Notes under the pieces: generated by a model | The model's input: the letters and a program-made list of their open reading frames with translations, nothing else | What the model was told of the DNA's origin: nothing | Database searches by the model: none | Assembly: GCF_037042795.1 (NCBI RefSeq) | Contig: NC_089648.1 | Span: 4,801,501 to 4,865,500 of the forward strand | DNA from: Molothrus aeneus | Taxonomy: Eukaryota > Chordata > Aves > Passeriformes > Icteridae | Reading direction: 5' to 3' | Length of the DNA stretch: 64,000 nt | Program-made: the position numbers and the translations under genes | Shown: piece by piece, positions 36,801 to 51,800 of the stretch | How the letters are laid out: the number at the start of each line of letters is the position of its first letter | Numbering within the stretch: the first letter of the stretch is position 1

Positions 36801-39800
36801 GCTGACTGTGGAAACTTCTGTCTCCCAACAGTTGATCTCTTGCTCAATGTTGTGCCTTTCATGTAGCAGAGTTCTTACAGGTTACTTCACTTATCTGCCC
36901 TACGCAGTGCTGCTGGTTAAAGGGTTCTCTTGTGCAAACGCCTTCAAAGCTTTAGGAGTGGGACTGAAAGTGGAAGAATGCCAATTTTCCCCGTATCAGG
37001 AAAGCCAAACAGCTCAGAGAGCCAGGAATTAAGGCTGAATTTCATCAAGGGAGAAGATGAAAACTGGCTCACGGCTCTCAGTAATGTTTATTTCACTTAG
37101 TCAGGGAAAATCTTGACAGTGTCACTTGTGCTGAAGGCTGCCAGTGACCAGCCTGGTCCTGCCTGACCTTCCTGCAGTTTGTGCCAAACTGGGAGCAGGG
37201 ATGGGGGTATGCCCATGTGCAGTGTGTCCATGTCAGTGCTGAATCCTGAACTGCTTGGTGTTTTGTTTCCTATTAGGAAAAAGGAACTGCTTTCCAGGGA
37301 TGATTTAGAGTTACCATGGCGACCACTCTATGAAATGTTGGAAAGGATATTATACTCCAAAACAGAACATCTGGGATTAAATTGGTTTCCCAAGTAAGTT
37401 CACATTTTCAAACATTTCATAGGCCATTAGTACCTGCTTTAAAGTACTTTGTAATGTGCTTTTAATATCTGGAATTTGATACATGGGAAATATTCTGTTT
37501 CTATTTTCATGAGGCGCCTTTCAATAATTGCACGCGGGGCTGCACTGAATCATGTATCTCCTTCTGCCTGTGGCTTGTGTTTGTCATGCTGTTTCTTTCT
37601 TTATGAATGTGATTAATTTTTAAATACACTGCGACAGAGGTCTCACTCAACTTATTTTAGGGTGATAACCCACAGTTGAATAAATTCAGTATGAAAAATT
37701 TAACAGTATTGTTGTGGTTTAACCCTAGCTGGCAACTAAGCCTTGCATGCTGCCCTTCCTGGTGGGGCTGGGGAGAGAACTGGAAGGGTAAAAGTGAGAA
37801 AACTTGTGGGTTGAGCTAAAGATGGGTAATAACGTGAAGGAAATTAACTTACCCCAGCCAAAACCAGCACAGGTACTAAGTTCAATGTGTGCTGTTCTCT
37901 TCTGTACCACAGTAAAGTTGTGGGGAAAAAGATACAAACGGTACTGTCCTTCAGTATTTGTTCTGTAATCATTCCCAGGATCTGGAATCCAGGTATAAAT
38001 CAGTCTGCTCTCCAAGAAAAGTAAAATATTTTCTGTAGGAAATACAGGTATTTACTCAAAGTAATGCCGTGATAGGGAGAAATAATTTCTCCAGTTAAGA
38101 ATTTTAGACATGTTCTGCTGATTTTAAAAATGAAAACTTGTTTTCTTTGCTTTCTCTGCACTGTCAATCCCTCTCCATCTGTCAGATTTTCAGACTTAAA
38201 ATTTTCATAATTATTCCAGTCAGAGAAGGTCCTGCTCTATAAATTACAAATTATAAAAGATAGCACATGGATAATGCATTATCTTTGGTTGAATTGAATC
38301 TTTATGTCAAGAAATGCAGGTGAAAGTGCTTCATTTGCTTTTAAAAAATAATTTTCTGAATGAAACTGAGGCACTGATTCCTGAGGGGAAGATCCTATTG
38401 CTGATAAGGAAGATGAACAGGAAATATATGGAGCATTTCAGGCTGAATTTCTCTTGTGGCTGTGTAGCTGAAAAAAATCAGTTTGCTAAATTGAATTATT
38501 TTGGTAATTGTAGGTAAAATGTGAAAGAGCAGAGCCTTCATTGTTTTTTTTTTTTATTTTTGTACCTGCACACCTTGCTCTGGGGGGGATGGTGTTGAGT
38601 AACTGCTCCCTGTGTAGGAGGGAGGGAACTTTTCCAGGAGGATAAAGGAGTTTAAGCAGGAAGGAAGATTTCTGTTGTGATGATCTGACTGAAGCATTCA
38701 ATTTTATTAACTATATTCCATGTCAGCCACTCCATGCAGTGCGATTCCTTCTCATACAGTGCTCATCCTTTTTCAAGGGGTACCTTTTTGGTGGAAGTCA
38801 AGGTTTTAAAAGCTGATTTGTAGCTGTTCAATTTATTTCCTGTTTTAATTGAATTTTATTTTTGTTTACATTCAGTTCATATCGACCAGGCTGGTCTTCA
38901 CCTAAAACATTTGTGCTTAATGTATTACATAGGTGGTAAGAATGATTCTTATTTTTTTTCTGTTGAGCTCTGGCCAATGTCCCTTCTGCATGTTCTGTTG
39001 GACTGTAACACTGTCACACAGGTGGAAGTCTCTGCATAAATAATTGTATTTGGAAGGCCAATGTTAACCTGACACCACTGGTTATGAGAATGTCGCACTG
39101 GATGTCAACCTTGCTAATTGGGGACCCAGGCAGTGTGTGTGGAGTGGCTCTCCAGGGCTCTGTTCTAACTAATTTAACCAGCAAATGTATTTCAGGGGTT
39201 TAAATGAGAGCTAAGTTTTCCATTGGAGCAATTGTTGTGTGTGGTTTTGGATAAAATCACCATTGGTGCCGGAGCACGTTATGGAGTGAAGGTACCTTCC
39301 TCTTAAATCCAATGAAATCATGGAAAGTGCTTTAGCAGTGAGGTAATGGCTTCTGGAAAATCCACCCAGCAACAACCTTGGGGCTGTGAAGAGCTGCTGT
39401 GTCAAGAGTTCACTGGGAATTTCTGTAGGGAAACAGTATCAGGAGTTTTGGTGTATGATAAATGCAGAAAACTGCTGGAAGTGGCAGTGGGATTGCAGTG
39501 GAGTTTGCTTTGTTTGGGTTTTTTTTAGAAACAAGGGCTTAGTTGTACTAATCCAGTGAGAGATGGCTCACTCTAGTTAGGAGATCACTAAAATAATTTG
39601 TGAAACTGTAGCTGGTTGCTCTTTCCATTGTCTTAATTTAAGCTCTGTGGCAGAGTGTCCACTTCAGGACTGGACTTCACCTTCAGTCCTTCTCCTGAAA
39701 AACTGAAATTTGCCTTACTGCTTTTTGATAATGTAATTGTCACCTCTCTCAGTTTACATGTTAATCATTTTAACTGAAACATGTTAACATGTTTCTCTGT

Positions 39801-42800
39801 GTAAATGCAGGGGGGAAAACAAAAACAATTTGCAAATTGTTTCCAAAAGAACCTTTCCAAAAGAAGAAAATAATCCTGTAGTGCCAAAAGCGAGAGCAGT
39901 GATAGGTGTTAGGAGTGGTGTTGGGTGTTCTTTAATGTACCTCCCCAGCTGCATTGTCCTGTCCTTTGCTCACAGTGCCCTAATGGGAATATTCCAGGAT
40001 GTCTCCTGTAACTTGAACACCCTTGAATGGAAAAGGGAATTTTTCTTGGGTACAAAATTGTCTTGCTGTTGCTTTTTGTTTCCTGGCTTCCTAAATTGGT
40101 AACCAAAATAGAGGCGAGAACGTCCCAGTGTTTCTCCTTTGCTCTCTCACACTAACAAATGCTGAGATTTGAATTAAAATTCATTAATTTTAAAAATTTG
40201 TTGATCTCTGGCCTCAGTGTTTGTTAAAATTCCCGTCCTTCAGGTTTTCCTTAGTGAGAGCTGACTTGAGTGGAATGATAGTCTGGGGAGAGCTTGTTTG
40301 TTTATGTCACCCAAACATTTATCATGTGAATTTTTAATGCTCTTTAGGAATGTGCTGGTTCATGCTTTATTTATCTGCTCTTGGAACAACTGTTATCTTT
40401 TTTTCTAACTCCTTCAAGGACAATATTCACTTGAACCCAGGATTTTCCTGAGCTTCCTGCAGAGTTTGAGTTTATTTTTTGTTTAATGAGTAGTTGGCCT
40501 TTCTTCTCCGCATTTGAAATTTTCTTTCTGGGGAGAGGTCCTGAGTTGCCTTTGTCACTGTTGCATAAAATATACATAATTTTGCATCTTCTAGGGCACT
40601 GTTTGACTGAAGCAGTGCTCTGAGGGCTGGGTGGGCTTTTGCTGGCTTGTACTGAGTGTTGAAGGGAATTGGTGATTTATTCATTTTTTTAATTCTCCTG
40701 GCTGTATGAGATCAGCTTACTTCATGTAGGACTGGAGAGACAATAATACATGTTGAGTACTTGTGTGTGTCAAAATTAATTGATCTTGGTGAAATTCTAA
40801 AGATTATATATTTGCATCATCTTTTTCCTGAGCAGAAAAGCATTTTTTAACGTTTGTTTGGGATGATGAATGAAAGAGTGCAATATTTCCATTTCTAGAG
40901 AAGGCAAATCTAAAAAAATGTAAGAATTTCTTCTGCCAGAACTTTTTTTTTTTTCATTCAGGGAATCTTTTTGGGTAAAAGTGCAAGTTAGTCTTGAGGT
41001 GGTTGTGTAATAAATGGAAGGTTTGAAGAACATGACAATTTACTACCGTGGTGCTTGCATTGGTTGATCACACTCTGCTCCCCCTCCCTTTTATTCTTTG
41101 AGTTTATTCTCAGATTCAGTCTTTTTAAAGGTTTGATGGCATCCTGTGACAATAGGTGACAATAGGAGTTGAAATGATTTCTCAAACAAGTGTTCTTGCT
41201 GTGGATAAAAGCACTTTTAAAATCAGCTGTTATTTGGGAAGGACTCCAATGAAATAACTCTTGATTTGCAGATAATTCCTTTCTTCTTACAACCACTGGA
41301 CAAAGCCCAAAACCACATTGAAAAGGACAAATATGGTGTTTGGAGACTAAAAACAACAAGTTGCCTTTATTTATCTTACAAATATTCATGAATTCCACAA
41401 ACCCATTTTTCTATGTTTTCATCTCCCCCAGAAGTCACTTTGCTGGTTGTTCGTGGACAAAATGCAGGATGTCACTTCCATGAAGTGCTACTAATTCTTC
41501 ACTTAGATGCAGGAAATACCAGAGTAGAATATAAAAAATAGGACCAGAAGTAGCAGAGAGAGCAGAGCAATTTTAATTGTTATAGTCAGGTCTGTGGAGA
41601 AGGCAGGTAGCTAATGCATGTTCAAAGAAGACATCTGATTGCATCTACATTATCTTAAGCTCTGGAGGGAAAGGTCAGCACATGGTTGTTTATTTTATGC
41701 TGTCTCTGAAATGTAGTAATCTATTATTCCTAACATTTCCTCTTTTCATTTCAGTTCTGTAGAAAGTGTTCTGAAAACACTTGTGAAGAGCTGCAGACCG
41801 TAAGTGTTTGTTTCTTGATTTTTTTTTTTTTTGATCTTTAATATTAATTTGGGAAGAAGGGGAAAAGTGTTTAAAAGACCCCCACTCTTCCTGTCATTGC
41901 TTGGCTGCTGCTTAAAAATTTAAGATGGAGGGTAGAGACTTTTCTGGGGTTTCTTTTTCCTTTTTAACAGCCTTGGTTGCAATAATTTTCTTGTATAAAA
42001 AAATCTATCTAATATGCATTTTAAATACTGCATTGCATGCATACTTAGTGTGTTTTAAAGAAATTAAATCACCAGCGTTCCTGTAATGTTTCTATAAATG
42101 ATCCTTGTGCCTGAAGTGATATTTTTTTTTTATGCTGCATCAAAAATGAGTAATAGTTGTTTGATTTGGACCAGCCTTCACAGTGAAATGGTTTTGCATT
42201 GTACAGATTTTTCTCTGGTTCCACAAGACAAGAATCTTTTTAATTGGTGGTCTTAATGATGCACCTTTATTTACCTGTATTTTTGAGGGTTTTTGGAGGT
42301 GAGGGCTGCCTGCCTATGGCCCCTGGGCATATGGTTTTGCTCTAAAATGAGCATTGATGACAAATTAATAGCTGGTTTTCAATATGCTTAAAAAGAGCCA
42401 GAGTTTAAAGCCAAGTGTGTGTATATTCAGTGGTTTCCTTGTTCTCAGGTATTTCCCAGAAGATGCCACTGCAGAAATGCTGGATGAGTGGAGGCCTTTG
42501 ATGTGTCCCTTTGATGTGACCATGCAGAAGGCCATCACCTACTTCGAGCTCTTCCTGCCCACCACCCTTCCCCCTGAACTTCACCACAAGGGTTTCAAGT
42601 AGGTGTCACTGAAGAGAGCTCTGCTCCAAATGCAAGGAATCATCTTTTACAGAGTGATTGGAAGTCACTGGTGGCTTTCAGCAGCATTTTTGGCAGGAGT
42701 TCAAGACAGAATCGCTGTCAAACTGCTTCTTTGGTAAAAAGTAACCTGCAGGAATCTTAGTCCCTCTTCCCTACTGGATAAAGCACACAGCAAGTCAAAC

Positions 42801-45800
42801 TAAACTGAATTAAGTGGAGTTTGTAAAGGTGAATTTAAGTCAGAGACTGGTGTGGAGGGTTTGCATCCTTGGCCTCAGGTGAATTCAGAGAAGGAGCTAA
42901 TGACACTTGTGATCAAAAGGGACAAATTTCACAGTGCAAGGCAGAGGGAGATGAGGTGTCATTTGTTTTTATCTGTTGGGATGGTAAAGCTGAGGTAGAT
43001 AAGGAAACTCCTGGAGAGACAGTTGTGTGAAAGGGGGATCAAAAAAGAGTCAGACAAGAAATAAAGAAGAAAAGCAAGGACTAAAAGTCAGATTTGGGAA
43101 TACACTGTGAGCTGCAAATTGATAAAAGTGTGTCCATATTGATCCCTGTTCTTGCAGAATGAACTGAGGGACAGGTAAATTCCTGCAACCACCTGGCAAA
43201 GTGAGGGATAAATATTCAGTGAGGGAGCTGCTTTCTCAGTGTTAAAATTATTTTGCTTCTGCTTTCTTTCAGGCTTTGGTTTGATGAATTTATAGGCCTT
43301 TGGGTGTCAGTTCAAAATCTTCCCCAGTGGGAAGGGGTAAGTATTTGCTTTTCATCTGCACTGGAAGAAATCCTCATTTAAATATTCCTACAATGTGCTT
43401 GCAAGGAATTGAAGCCAACAGTGATTTTATGGATTTTCTCCTTTCTGCTTTAACTAGTACAAGAAAGCAGAGACAATACTTTCATTACTGTTAGCAAGCA
43501 ATTACTGTCTAAATAAAGAGACTGCAGTTGTGCTTGGTGAGCATTGTCTAATGGCCAGCTCAGGCAGCTTTTCATTCCAGCCTTGGGAATGCTGGCATTT
43601 TCCAGACTGCCTGCTAGTACTTAGAATTATGCAAAGAGCAGTTGTGATTGCTAGAAATTACACTTCTGTTCTGTCTTTTAGTACATCTTGGGTGGTCCCT
43701 AATTTTGAGTGGTGATATTTTGCCTTCACTGCAATGAGCTGCTGTCATCTTTGAGATAAAATAAAGAACCTGCACTCCCCTTGGCCAAAAATTCCCTTGG
43801 GCTGTATCTTTCAAGGCAGGTAGTCTGCCATGTATCTGTGTGCCCCTGCTGTGTGCCTCATGTGAGGAGATCCAGAGCTGGGAAATGAAAAACTCTGTCT
43901 GGAGGCAGCCCCCAGCAGCAGCTCAGGTGCTGTTGGTGTCAGCTGAGCTGTGCCTTGGCTTTGCTGCAGTGAAACTTGGCCTATCCCCAGTTTCTTTCCC
44001 TGCTCAGTATGAACATAAGCTCATTGGCCATCTGTCTCCTTTTACTAATCTCCTGCCTGGATACACAGGGAGAACTTCCCCTGTCTGAGGAGACAGCTGA
44101 TTTCCAAACCACTGTGGTCACACGTTTCATGGGCCTTCCTGCCTTCCATCACAAATCCAGGGAGGCAGCCCTGGGCCCAGCACTTGGCAGTTGTCCAGAT
44201 TCAAACACTGGTGATGCCAAAGCTGGTTTTGAGATTCTGTGTTCACTTTTACACTTTTCTGATGGCTTTCTCCCCCCCAAAAAACCCATAATTCTGTCTA
44301 TTCCTTCTGACAGAACTGTGGCAGCCTGCACTTGGACATCATGATTTAGTTTGTTTCTGTCAAACTGTGTAACAAATAATCATCAGCACCCTTTCACAAG
44401 TTATCTCTGGTATTTTTTCCCTCTTCCACTGTATTCTGACAGTTTGCTTGCTTTTTTTCCCAAAGCTTTCACTTCTTGTTTGCTTTTCTGTCGTGTCCAT
44501 TTCCTAAAGTCAGGTTCATTCCATCAGGTTGGGATGCAGATAATTAGACACATGGGTTCTGACTCTGCAATCCAGTTTAAGCCTCTGTATGCTGCAAGCT
44601 TTTCCTCAGCTTGCTTTGGCAGGAGTTAGACTTGCTGTTTGAAGGGGAGCTGTGGAATCTATTCTGTGTGTGCATAGTAAGGATTTTTTTCAATGTGTAT
44701 TTCCTCATACCAAATGAAAGAGGCAGATCACTAAAGAAAATGTAACCCTTGTCTTCAGGCTGTGTCTGATGTCCTGGATTGAACTTGGGGGTTTTCCAGA
44801 GCTATCATGTCCTTCAGCCTGAGAGGTGACCTGTTCCTCTGGGCTATCTGCCTCAGAATTAGGCAGGACTATTTAAGGCCCTTCCTTTTGGCTTTGTCAT
44901 TGCTTCAAAATACTGATAGAAGCATCGAGAGCCTGGTGGGTCTTTCCTGATTTGGAGAAGCTCTGTAGAGCAGAGTTGGTGGGTGATGTGCTTTTCATCA
45001 TCAGGACACAGGAGTGAGACTTCATCTTCTATTTTTTTGTTCAGCCCTGATATCTGTCTTTCCTGAGGACATCTTCCAGTTCCTTTTTGACTCCTGGGGC
45101 TGTCTTCTGGTGATGGAGTGTCTAATTCTTCATGGGCAGTCACAGGCTGCTCTCCCAGCTGACAGCTGATGCCTGTGACCTTTAGAAGCCACTGATGGGT
45201 TTAAACCAAAGCACACAAATGTGGCAGCCAGCAGCACACACTGAGTAGGATGGATCCTGCAGGAACTAATTGTCCTAAACAGCTAAATATTGGGAAAAGC
45301 TAGATGGATGAGTTGGTGGGATTTTCTTCCATGTCTCTGTATAAATGCTATTTTAGGCCAGTGAAATATGTCTTGGTGGTTCTGATGGAGTGAAATCCCC
45401 TTTCCCAAGTGCTTTTAGTGCCATGGGTAACTTTTATCTTGTGTATGTGAAGCAGCTGGAGGGCTTTGCATCTTTTATTCTCAATATATTCTAATGAATG
45501 TTCCCTTTTTTCTGGTTATTTTCAGCATCTTGTCAATCTTTTTGCTCGCTTGGCCACTGACAACATTGGGTACATAGACTGGGATCCATATGTACCAAAG
45601 GTAAGTGCTCTTTTCATATGCCTCACTTATCTTCCTTGGTGGGTTTGGTTTTTTAAAACACCTTTGGCATAAATTAGTTTTCTAATCCAATGTGTGTTTT
45701 TTTTCCTGTCAGATTTTTACTAGGATTTTAAGGAGTTTAAATCTGCCAGTGGGAAGCAATCAGGTTGTTGTTCCAAGATTCTTAACAAATGCTTATGATG

Positions 45801-48800
45801 TAGGACATGCAGTCATGTGGATCACAGCCATGATGGTGAGTAACTACTTCGTAAAATGAAACAAAAATTAATGCAAATATTTAAATACATATTTAAGATG
45901 AATGTTTGTTCTGCTGAGCTCACTGCAGAAGTGTAGTTTTGGGCTTTTTTTTCCATTTCCAAGTCCATTGTTGCACTGTCAGTATGGAATGGGGCTGGAA
46001 AGGTTTGTGTCACAGCTGCTGCCTGTGGCATTTGGGAAAGGAACAGGCACCTGTTTTAGTGTGAACCTCAGCAGATGGGATGGAGAGAATTTGCTCTTAG
46101 TGCTGAGCTGAGGGTGGGATGTGATTTGCTGCTTTGAAGTCTTGCTGTGGGGAGAACACTCCTGTGCCTTGTGCTGCTGTTACCTGTTCATTTGATCTTG
46201 GTCTGTGTGATAAAATTCTGTGGTTTATTGGTTTCAGGGTGGACCAAGTAAGCTGGTGCAGAAGCACTTGTCTGGCTTGTTCAATAGCATTGCCTCTTTC
46301 TACCATCCCTCAAATAACGGGCGCTGGCTGGTGAGTGAAGGGGTTTGGGTGTCAAGATGAGAACTTTGGCTGGGATTTCAACCTGTCAGCTCTGTGTGCT
46401 CCAGATTGTCTGTTGATGTGTGGTGCTTGGAGCCTTGGATTATCAAGATCCACGACTGCACTGTCATTCAAGCCATACTCCTATTCTCATGTCAGTGCAG
46501 AGGTCCAGAACAAGACATCTAATTTGGATATAGCCAGGAAAAATAAGTCTTTTGGCACTTGAAATTAGGCTCACACACACCATCAGTATTACCTGTGTGA
46601 TGTCACTTTTTCCTTGCTGACCTACTGCCTTCAAGTTATGAAAATCTGGGATGGGCCTTGGGGCAACTTGGTCTAGTGGAAAGTGTCCCTGCCCATGGCA
46701 GGGGGTTGGAACTGGATGAGCTTTGAGGTCCTTTCCAACCCAAACCATTCTGTGATTCTATTAAACAAAGCAAAAAGGATTTTTAATGCATTGTCTAGTT
46801 TGAAACATAATTTTTTGATGGTGTAACTAGTGGAATCTTCTGTTAAAGAATGCAAGAATCTCCCTGTGGTAGCTGATGGAAAATAGGGATTAAAACAGCA
46901 AGGCTGGTCACAGCAGTGCCAGGGGAGCTGGCTTGTTGTTGAACAGGGTATTTGCTTACGTGTGAATGTGCAGAGTATGCTCCCAGAGATATCCTAATTA
47001 CGTAAATAATCTTGATTCTTGACTGTATAATTATGTGGTTTTCATTACTTTTTAAATCATAAGGCACAGTGCTGGGGAGACGAAGTTTAGCGACAAATTG
47101 TGAACATCTTATTTCAGAGCCCCTCTGAGCGTTCCCTTATTGTGGTTGTGTAATTCCAAGACTGACTCATTTTTTTGTTGTGCCCTGAGCAGCTGAGGTT
47201 GTGCTGCTGCTGCCAAGGCACTGACCAGCATTTCTGCTCTGCTCCCAGAACAAGCTGATGAAGCTGCTGCAGAGGCTGCCCAGCGGGGTGGTGAGGAGGC
47301 TGCACCGCGAGCGCTACAAGAAGGTGACCTGGTTAACTCCTGTCCCCGAGAGCCACAAGCTCACGGACCAGGACGTGACAGACTTCGTGCAGTGCATCAT
47401 CCAGCCTGTTCTCCTGGCAATGTTCAGCAAAACTGGAAGCCTGGAGGCTGCCCAAGCCCTGCAGAACCTTGCACTGATGCGTCCTGAATTAGTAATTCCA
47501 CCTGTGCTTGAGAAGTAAGTTTAGGAGGAGCGTTGCCACATCCGCGTGCCCTTCCCAAGATGTAAATAGGAAGAGCAGTCATAGTAAATAATAAATGAAT
47601 TGCTTGCTGTGAATGAATGGCTGCAGTGAGAGAAGCTGCTGATACACCCTCCTGAGCAATCACCTCAGTCAGAAAGTGGGAGTAAGAGAGAACTCAAGTT
47701 TTTAATTAATTTGATTTGATTTGTTGGTTGGTTGGTTGGTTTTTTTTTAAACACCTGGCAAGTGGCATAGTTCTGGGAGCTGTTGACAGCTCGTGTGCTT
47801 TAGGGTAGGCAGTGCTCAGGTGGCTTGCATTTCTGGGAGCATTTTGTATCAGATAGTGGGTGGATCAGTTGAAAAAGCATCCTTTTTTCATAAGCCACCT
47901 GGTGGGTTCCAGATACATGGGATGGTTGTGTAGCAATAAAGATTAATTTTATATTTCTGTTTGGTTCAGAACATGTTACAATTTTAAAATCACTGGCATT
48001 GATGACTGTACTTTCCAGACCATGTGCCCTGGTGAAATACTTGGTTTTTACTATTTCTAATGCCTTGAGGCCTGAAATTCCCAAAGGAAAATGGTGCTCC
48101 TTCCTGCTCCACTGAAAGCTTTCCATCTGTGCTCCCTGTGCAGCCTTTTGTACTTTACCCAAACAGCAGAGGAATGAGTTTGACTGAAGAGCCCTTCCCA
48201 TGTTCCACAGCTCCCTGACTCAGCTGTTTGTAAAAACTTGATAAATCCACTCTTCTGCAAAACATCCCAAGCCCAGCAGTTGCAAGCAGAGCAGCAGTGC
48301 TGGGCAGGGCTTCCCTTTCTGTTTTGAGAGCAGACCCAACTTCTCCTCTGTAGTTCAAACTATCCCTGGAATGTTTGCCTTGGCTGCAGTTCCGGATGGT
48401 TTGGGTGAGCTGTGCTCTGGGTGACGTAGGGCAGAGCACTGTGACTCCTGTCTGAGCTGGAGGCTCTTGGTAGCAGCAGGAAGTGTTGTTATGCAGTTTG
48501 CTTAAAAAGTGTTAAATGTTGGGGAAAAAAAAGGTTTAAAAATCACAGTAACTTCCCAGGTTTTGATGAAGAGGTCTGGACTTTAATGTAGCATGAAGTA
48601 AAGAGGTCCCCTCTCTGTTTAGAGGCAGCCAAGGCACGTTTTCATGTTTGTCACAAGGACCTCAGAGCTGGCATTGCTGCCAAGTCCAAACAGGGAAATC
48701 GTGGTAGCTTTGGCTGAACTTCTTAATTCCTGTGCTGCAGCTGCTCAGATGGTCTTTAATCCTGAACCAGTGGTGGATAGCACTTGTCCAATGGAAGGAG

Positions 48801-51800
48801 CATTGTAACAAAACAATATTAAATCTTTCAGAAAATGATAAGAAAACAATTTTGGAAACATGGAAATTTTTTTTGTCTTTAATGCAGAAAATGCCATGTG
48901 CAGTGCACTTCTGTTTTCTTTAAAGGTTTTAGAAACATTGCTGTTGCCAACCTGTTTGTCTCCCATTTCACAGAACATTTCCTTCTTGTGTTTTGCAGAA
49001 CATATCCTGCACTTGAGACCCTGACAGAGCCTCATCAGCTCACAGCCACCCTGAGCTGTGTCATTGGAGTGGCTCGGAGCCTGGTGTCCGGGGGGAAGTG
49101 GTTCCCTGAGGGTCCCACACACATGCTACCTCTGCTGATGAGAGCCTTGCCTGGGGTGGACCCAAATGACTTCAGCAAGTGCATGGTGAGTGTACAAATA
49201 CTGCCTTCTTTAGAAGATAACCAGCCAACTCATGTTTTCTATAGAAATATTTTATATTTTTCTGAAAGCAGGTAACTCCTGTGTCCAGAATTTGTCAGCC
49301 TTTTTTTTTTTTCTGCACAGTTTTATTCCTAAAAATTGAATATAACAACAGGGCAAATGCAGTTTAATATTATTAACAGGGCAAAGTAGTTGTGATAATC
49401 ATTGTACTGACTTTTTGAGCTGTTCTGAACAACAGGATTAAATAGCTGCTCCACAGCTCCTAGTAAATATTCCTACTCTTTTAAGATCAAAAGGAAGCCC
49501 TTTATTACTGGGTTTTCATTATATTAAGTTATAAAAGTCCATGTTTTCAGAAATTCATATGAATTGACTTAAAACAATGTAAATATTGGGGTTTTGTAGC
49601 TTTCAACTTCACCACAAAATAATGGCTGCACTCTTTAAAAATTTGAGACTGTTTTTACAGTGCTGCCTGTTAAGTTTTATATATGAAATCTGAAATAGCT
49701 GTTGAAGTTTTAGGGTGGAAGAATTGAGTTCTGGATTTATTTGTTTTTTTTAGTATAATTTTCTTTAGATCCTGAAAAATGGTTCTATACCTTAACTGTA
49801 GATTGTAGATGCAGTAACACTCATTAAAGAGCTGTTTGTACCTCTCAACAGATTACATTCCAGTTCATTGCAACATTTTCTACTCTGGTGCCTTTAGTAG
49901 ATTGTTCATCTGTATTGCAAGAAAGAGATGATCTTACAGAGGTAAGAGTGCTGGGTTGGTATAAAAGCTGTAGCTTAGTTTTCAATTTAATTTTTGTATA
50001 CAAAGTGTATGCAAAGATATGAATCCTGTTTGTTTCTATCAGTGGAGCTGATACCAGTGTGCAGATATGCTTTAGCAGTTGTTCTTAGTCACAGCTCATT
50101 GTAGAGAATGTTAAATTCAGGCAATTTAATGTTTTTATGTCAAAACTAAATTGCCCAGGGCCCTGTGCGGTGTCATTTAATCTGGAGCTTTCCCTGCCTT
50201 GAGGAGGATATTGGACTCTGTAGTTATTTTAAATAGTGCATTAGATGGGTTTTTTCCTTCGTTTTTCAGGGCTGTTTTCTTCCTAAAGAAACCCCCGCTC
50301 CTCTTTCAAGTCCTGTTTCCCTTCCCTGGTTGAGATGCTGTTGCTCTCCCTCCAGATATTGGTTAATCTCTTCCAGTCAGGAGATAGTAACAGCGTTAGA
50401 CAGTGAGTTTTATCCCCCTTATCACCACACCTGTTTGCTGCTGGGACACTTTGTAGGTCAGAGAGCTGCAGGTTGCCCAAATTAAATGGTGAATTTCATT
50501 GCTCCAGAGCTGCAGCACTCAAAAAAAACGAAGAGGAGTTTTTTCAGTGGATGTTTAATGTAAATCTCTGCCAGGAGAGCAGGTCTGGCAGCACCCTGGC
50601 ACTCGCTGACCTCCTGCTGCAAAGGAGGATCAGTGGTGAGGCCAAAGGTTGTATCCATGGAGGCAGACCTGCTTTCACCAGAGGGGTTATTTGGATACAC
50701 ATCCAGGCCAGGAAATTGGGACAGGACAGTGTCAGGAACCTGTAAAAACTGTTTCATGGAGCACTTGAGTCTGTATGGTGGGAAATGCACTGGAGGATGT
50801 TCTCACTTGGACATTGGAAGTAGTTATTATAGGAAATAATCTTTGTTTCCTTAATGAAAGCCAACCTTGTGTGTTTCCTTTGTGTTGGAAAACTGTAGGT
50901 GGAGAGAGAATTGTGCTCTGCATCTGCTGAATTTGAGGATTTTGTGCTGCAGTTTATGGATAGGTGAGTGAACTAAGGATAGGGGAAAGCTTTTCATGGA
51001 GAACTCTTTTTATTATAAAAACTTTGCAGTTTCACTTACTAACTCTGCACTTATTTGGGTTATTTGTGTAGATGTTTTGGACTTATAGAGAGCAGCACAT
51101 TAGAACAAACCAGAGAGGAGACTGAAACAGAGAAAATGACTCATTTGGAGAGTCTGGTGGAACTGGGTCTCTCTTCTACTTTCAGTACAATCCTTACCCA
51201 GTGTTCAAAGGATATCTTTAAGGTATGTAGAACATGGGCTTTTCATCTCTTTTAGAAAACTTAATTTTGGGTTGACAGCAACTGGTGCATTCAAATCCTT
51301 CTTTCCTTTGTGAATGTGAATTTCCACATTTAACCAGGGGAAGGGCTGAGGGGGCAGCTTGAATTCATGTCAGTTTGGTTCATGATTTTGTCTACATCCC
51401 TACAGAGCTCTCCTGCAAACTGATGATAAACACAAAAAGAAATCATTCCGACAGTTTATTGTATCCCTGTAACAGTTTAGGTTATGGATTTCCCTGTCTT
51501 GATAAGGCTGACCCACTCAAGCCCCTGATTTCCTTTTCTCTCCCCCTCCCTCCTGTTCAAGGAGCTGTGTGGTTAATGGGATCAGAAAAATTACCTGGAC
51601 TAAAATAACTCAGAGGGAGAGGGTGGAGAATCCAGGTTATTACATGGACAACTTCTTTTCCCTTCTTTCCCATATTTCTGTTGAAATAAATATATACTTG
51701 GAGATGGCAAATTTTGTAACATTTTGAACATTGGCACTTGGGTATGATTTGTGTTTAGAACCTTTTGGTAAATGCAAGTCTTAAGTTAATTCTTCATTGT

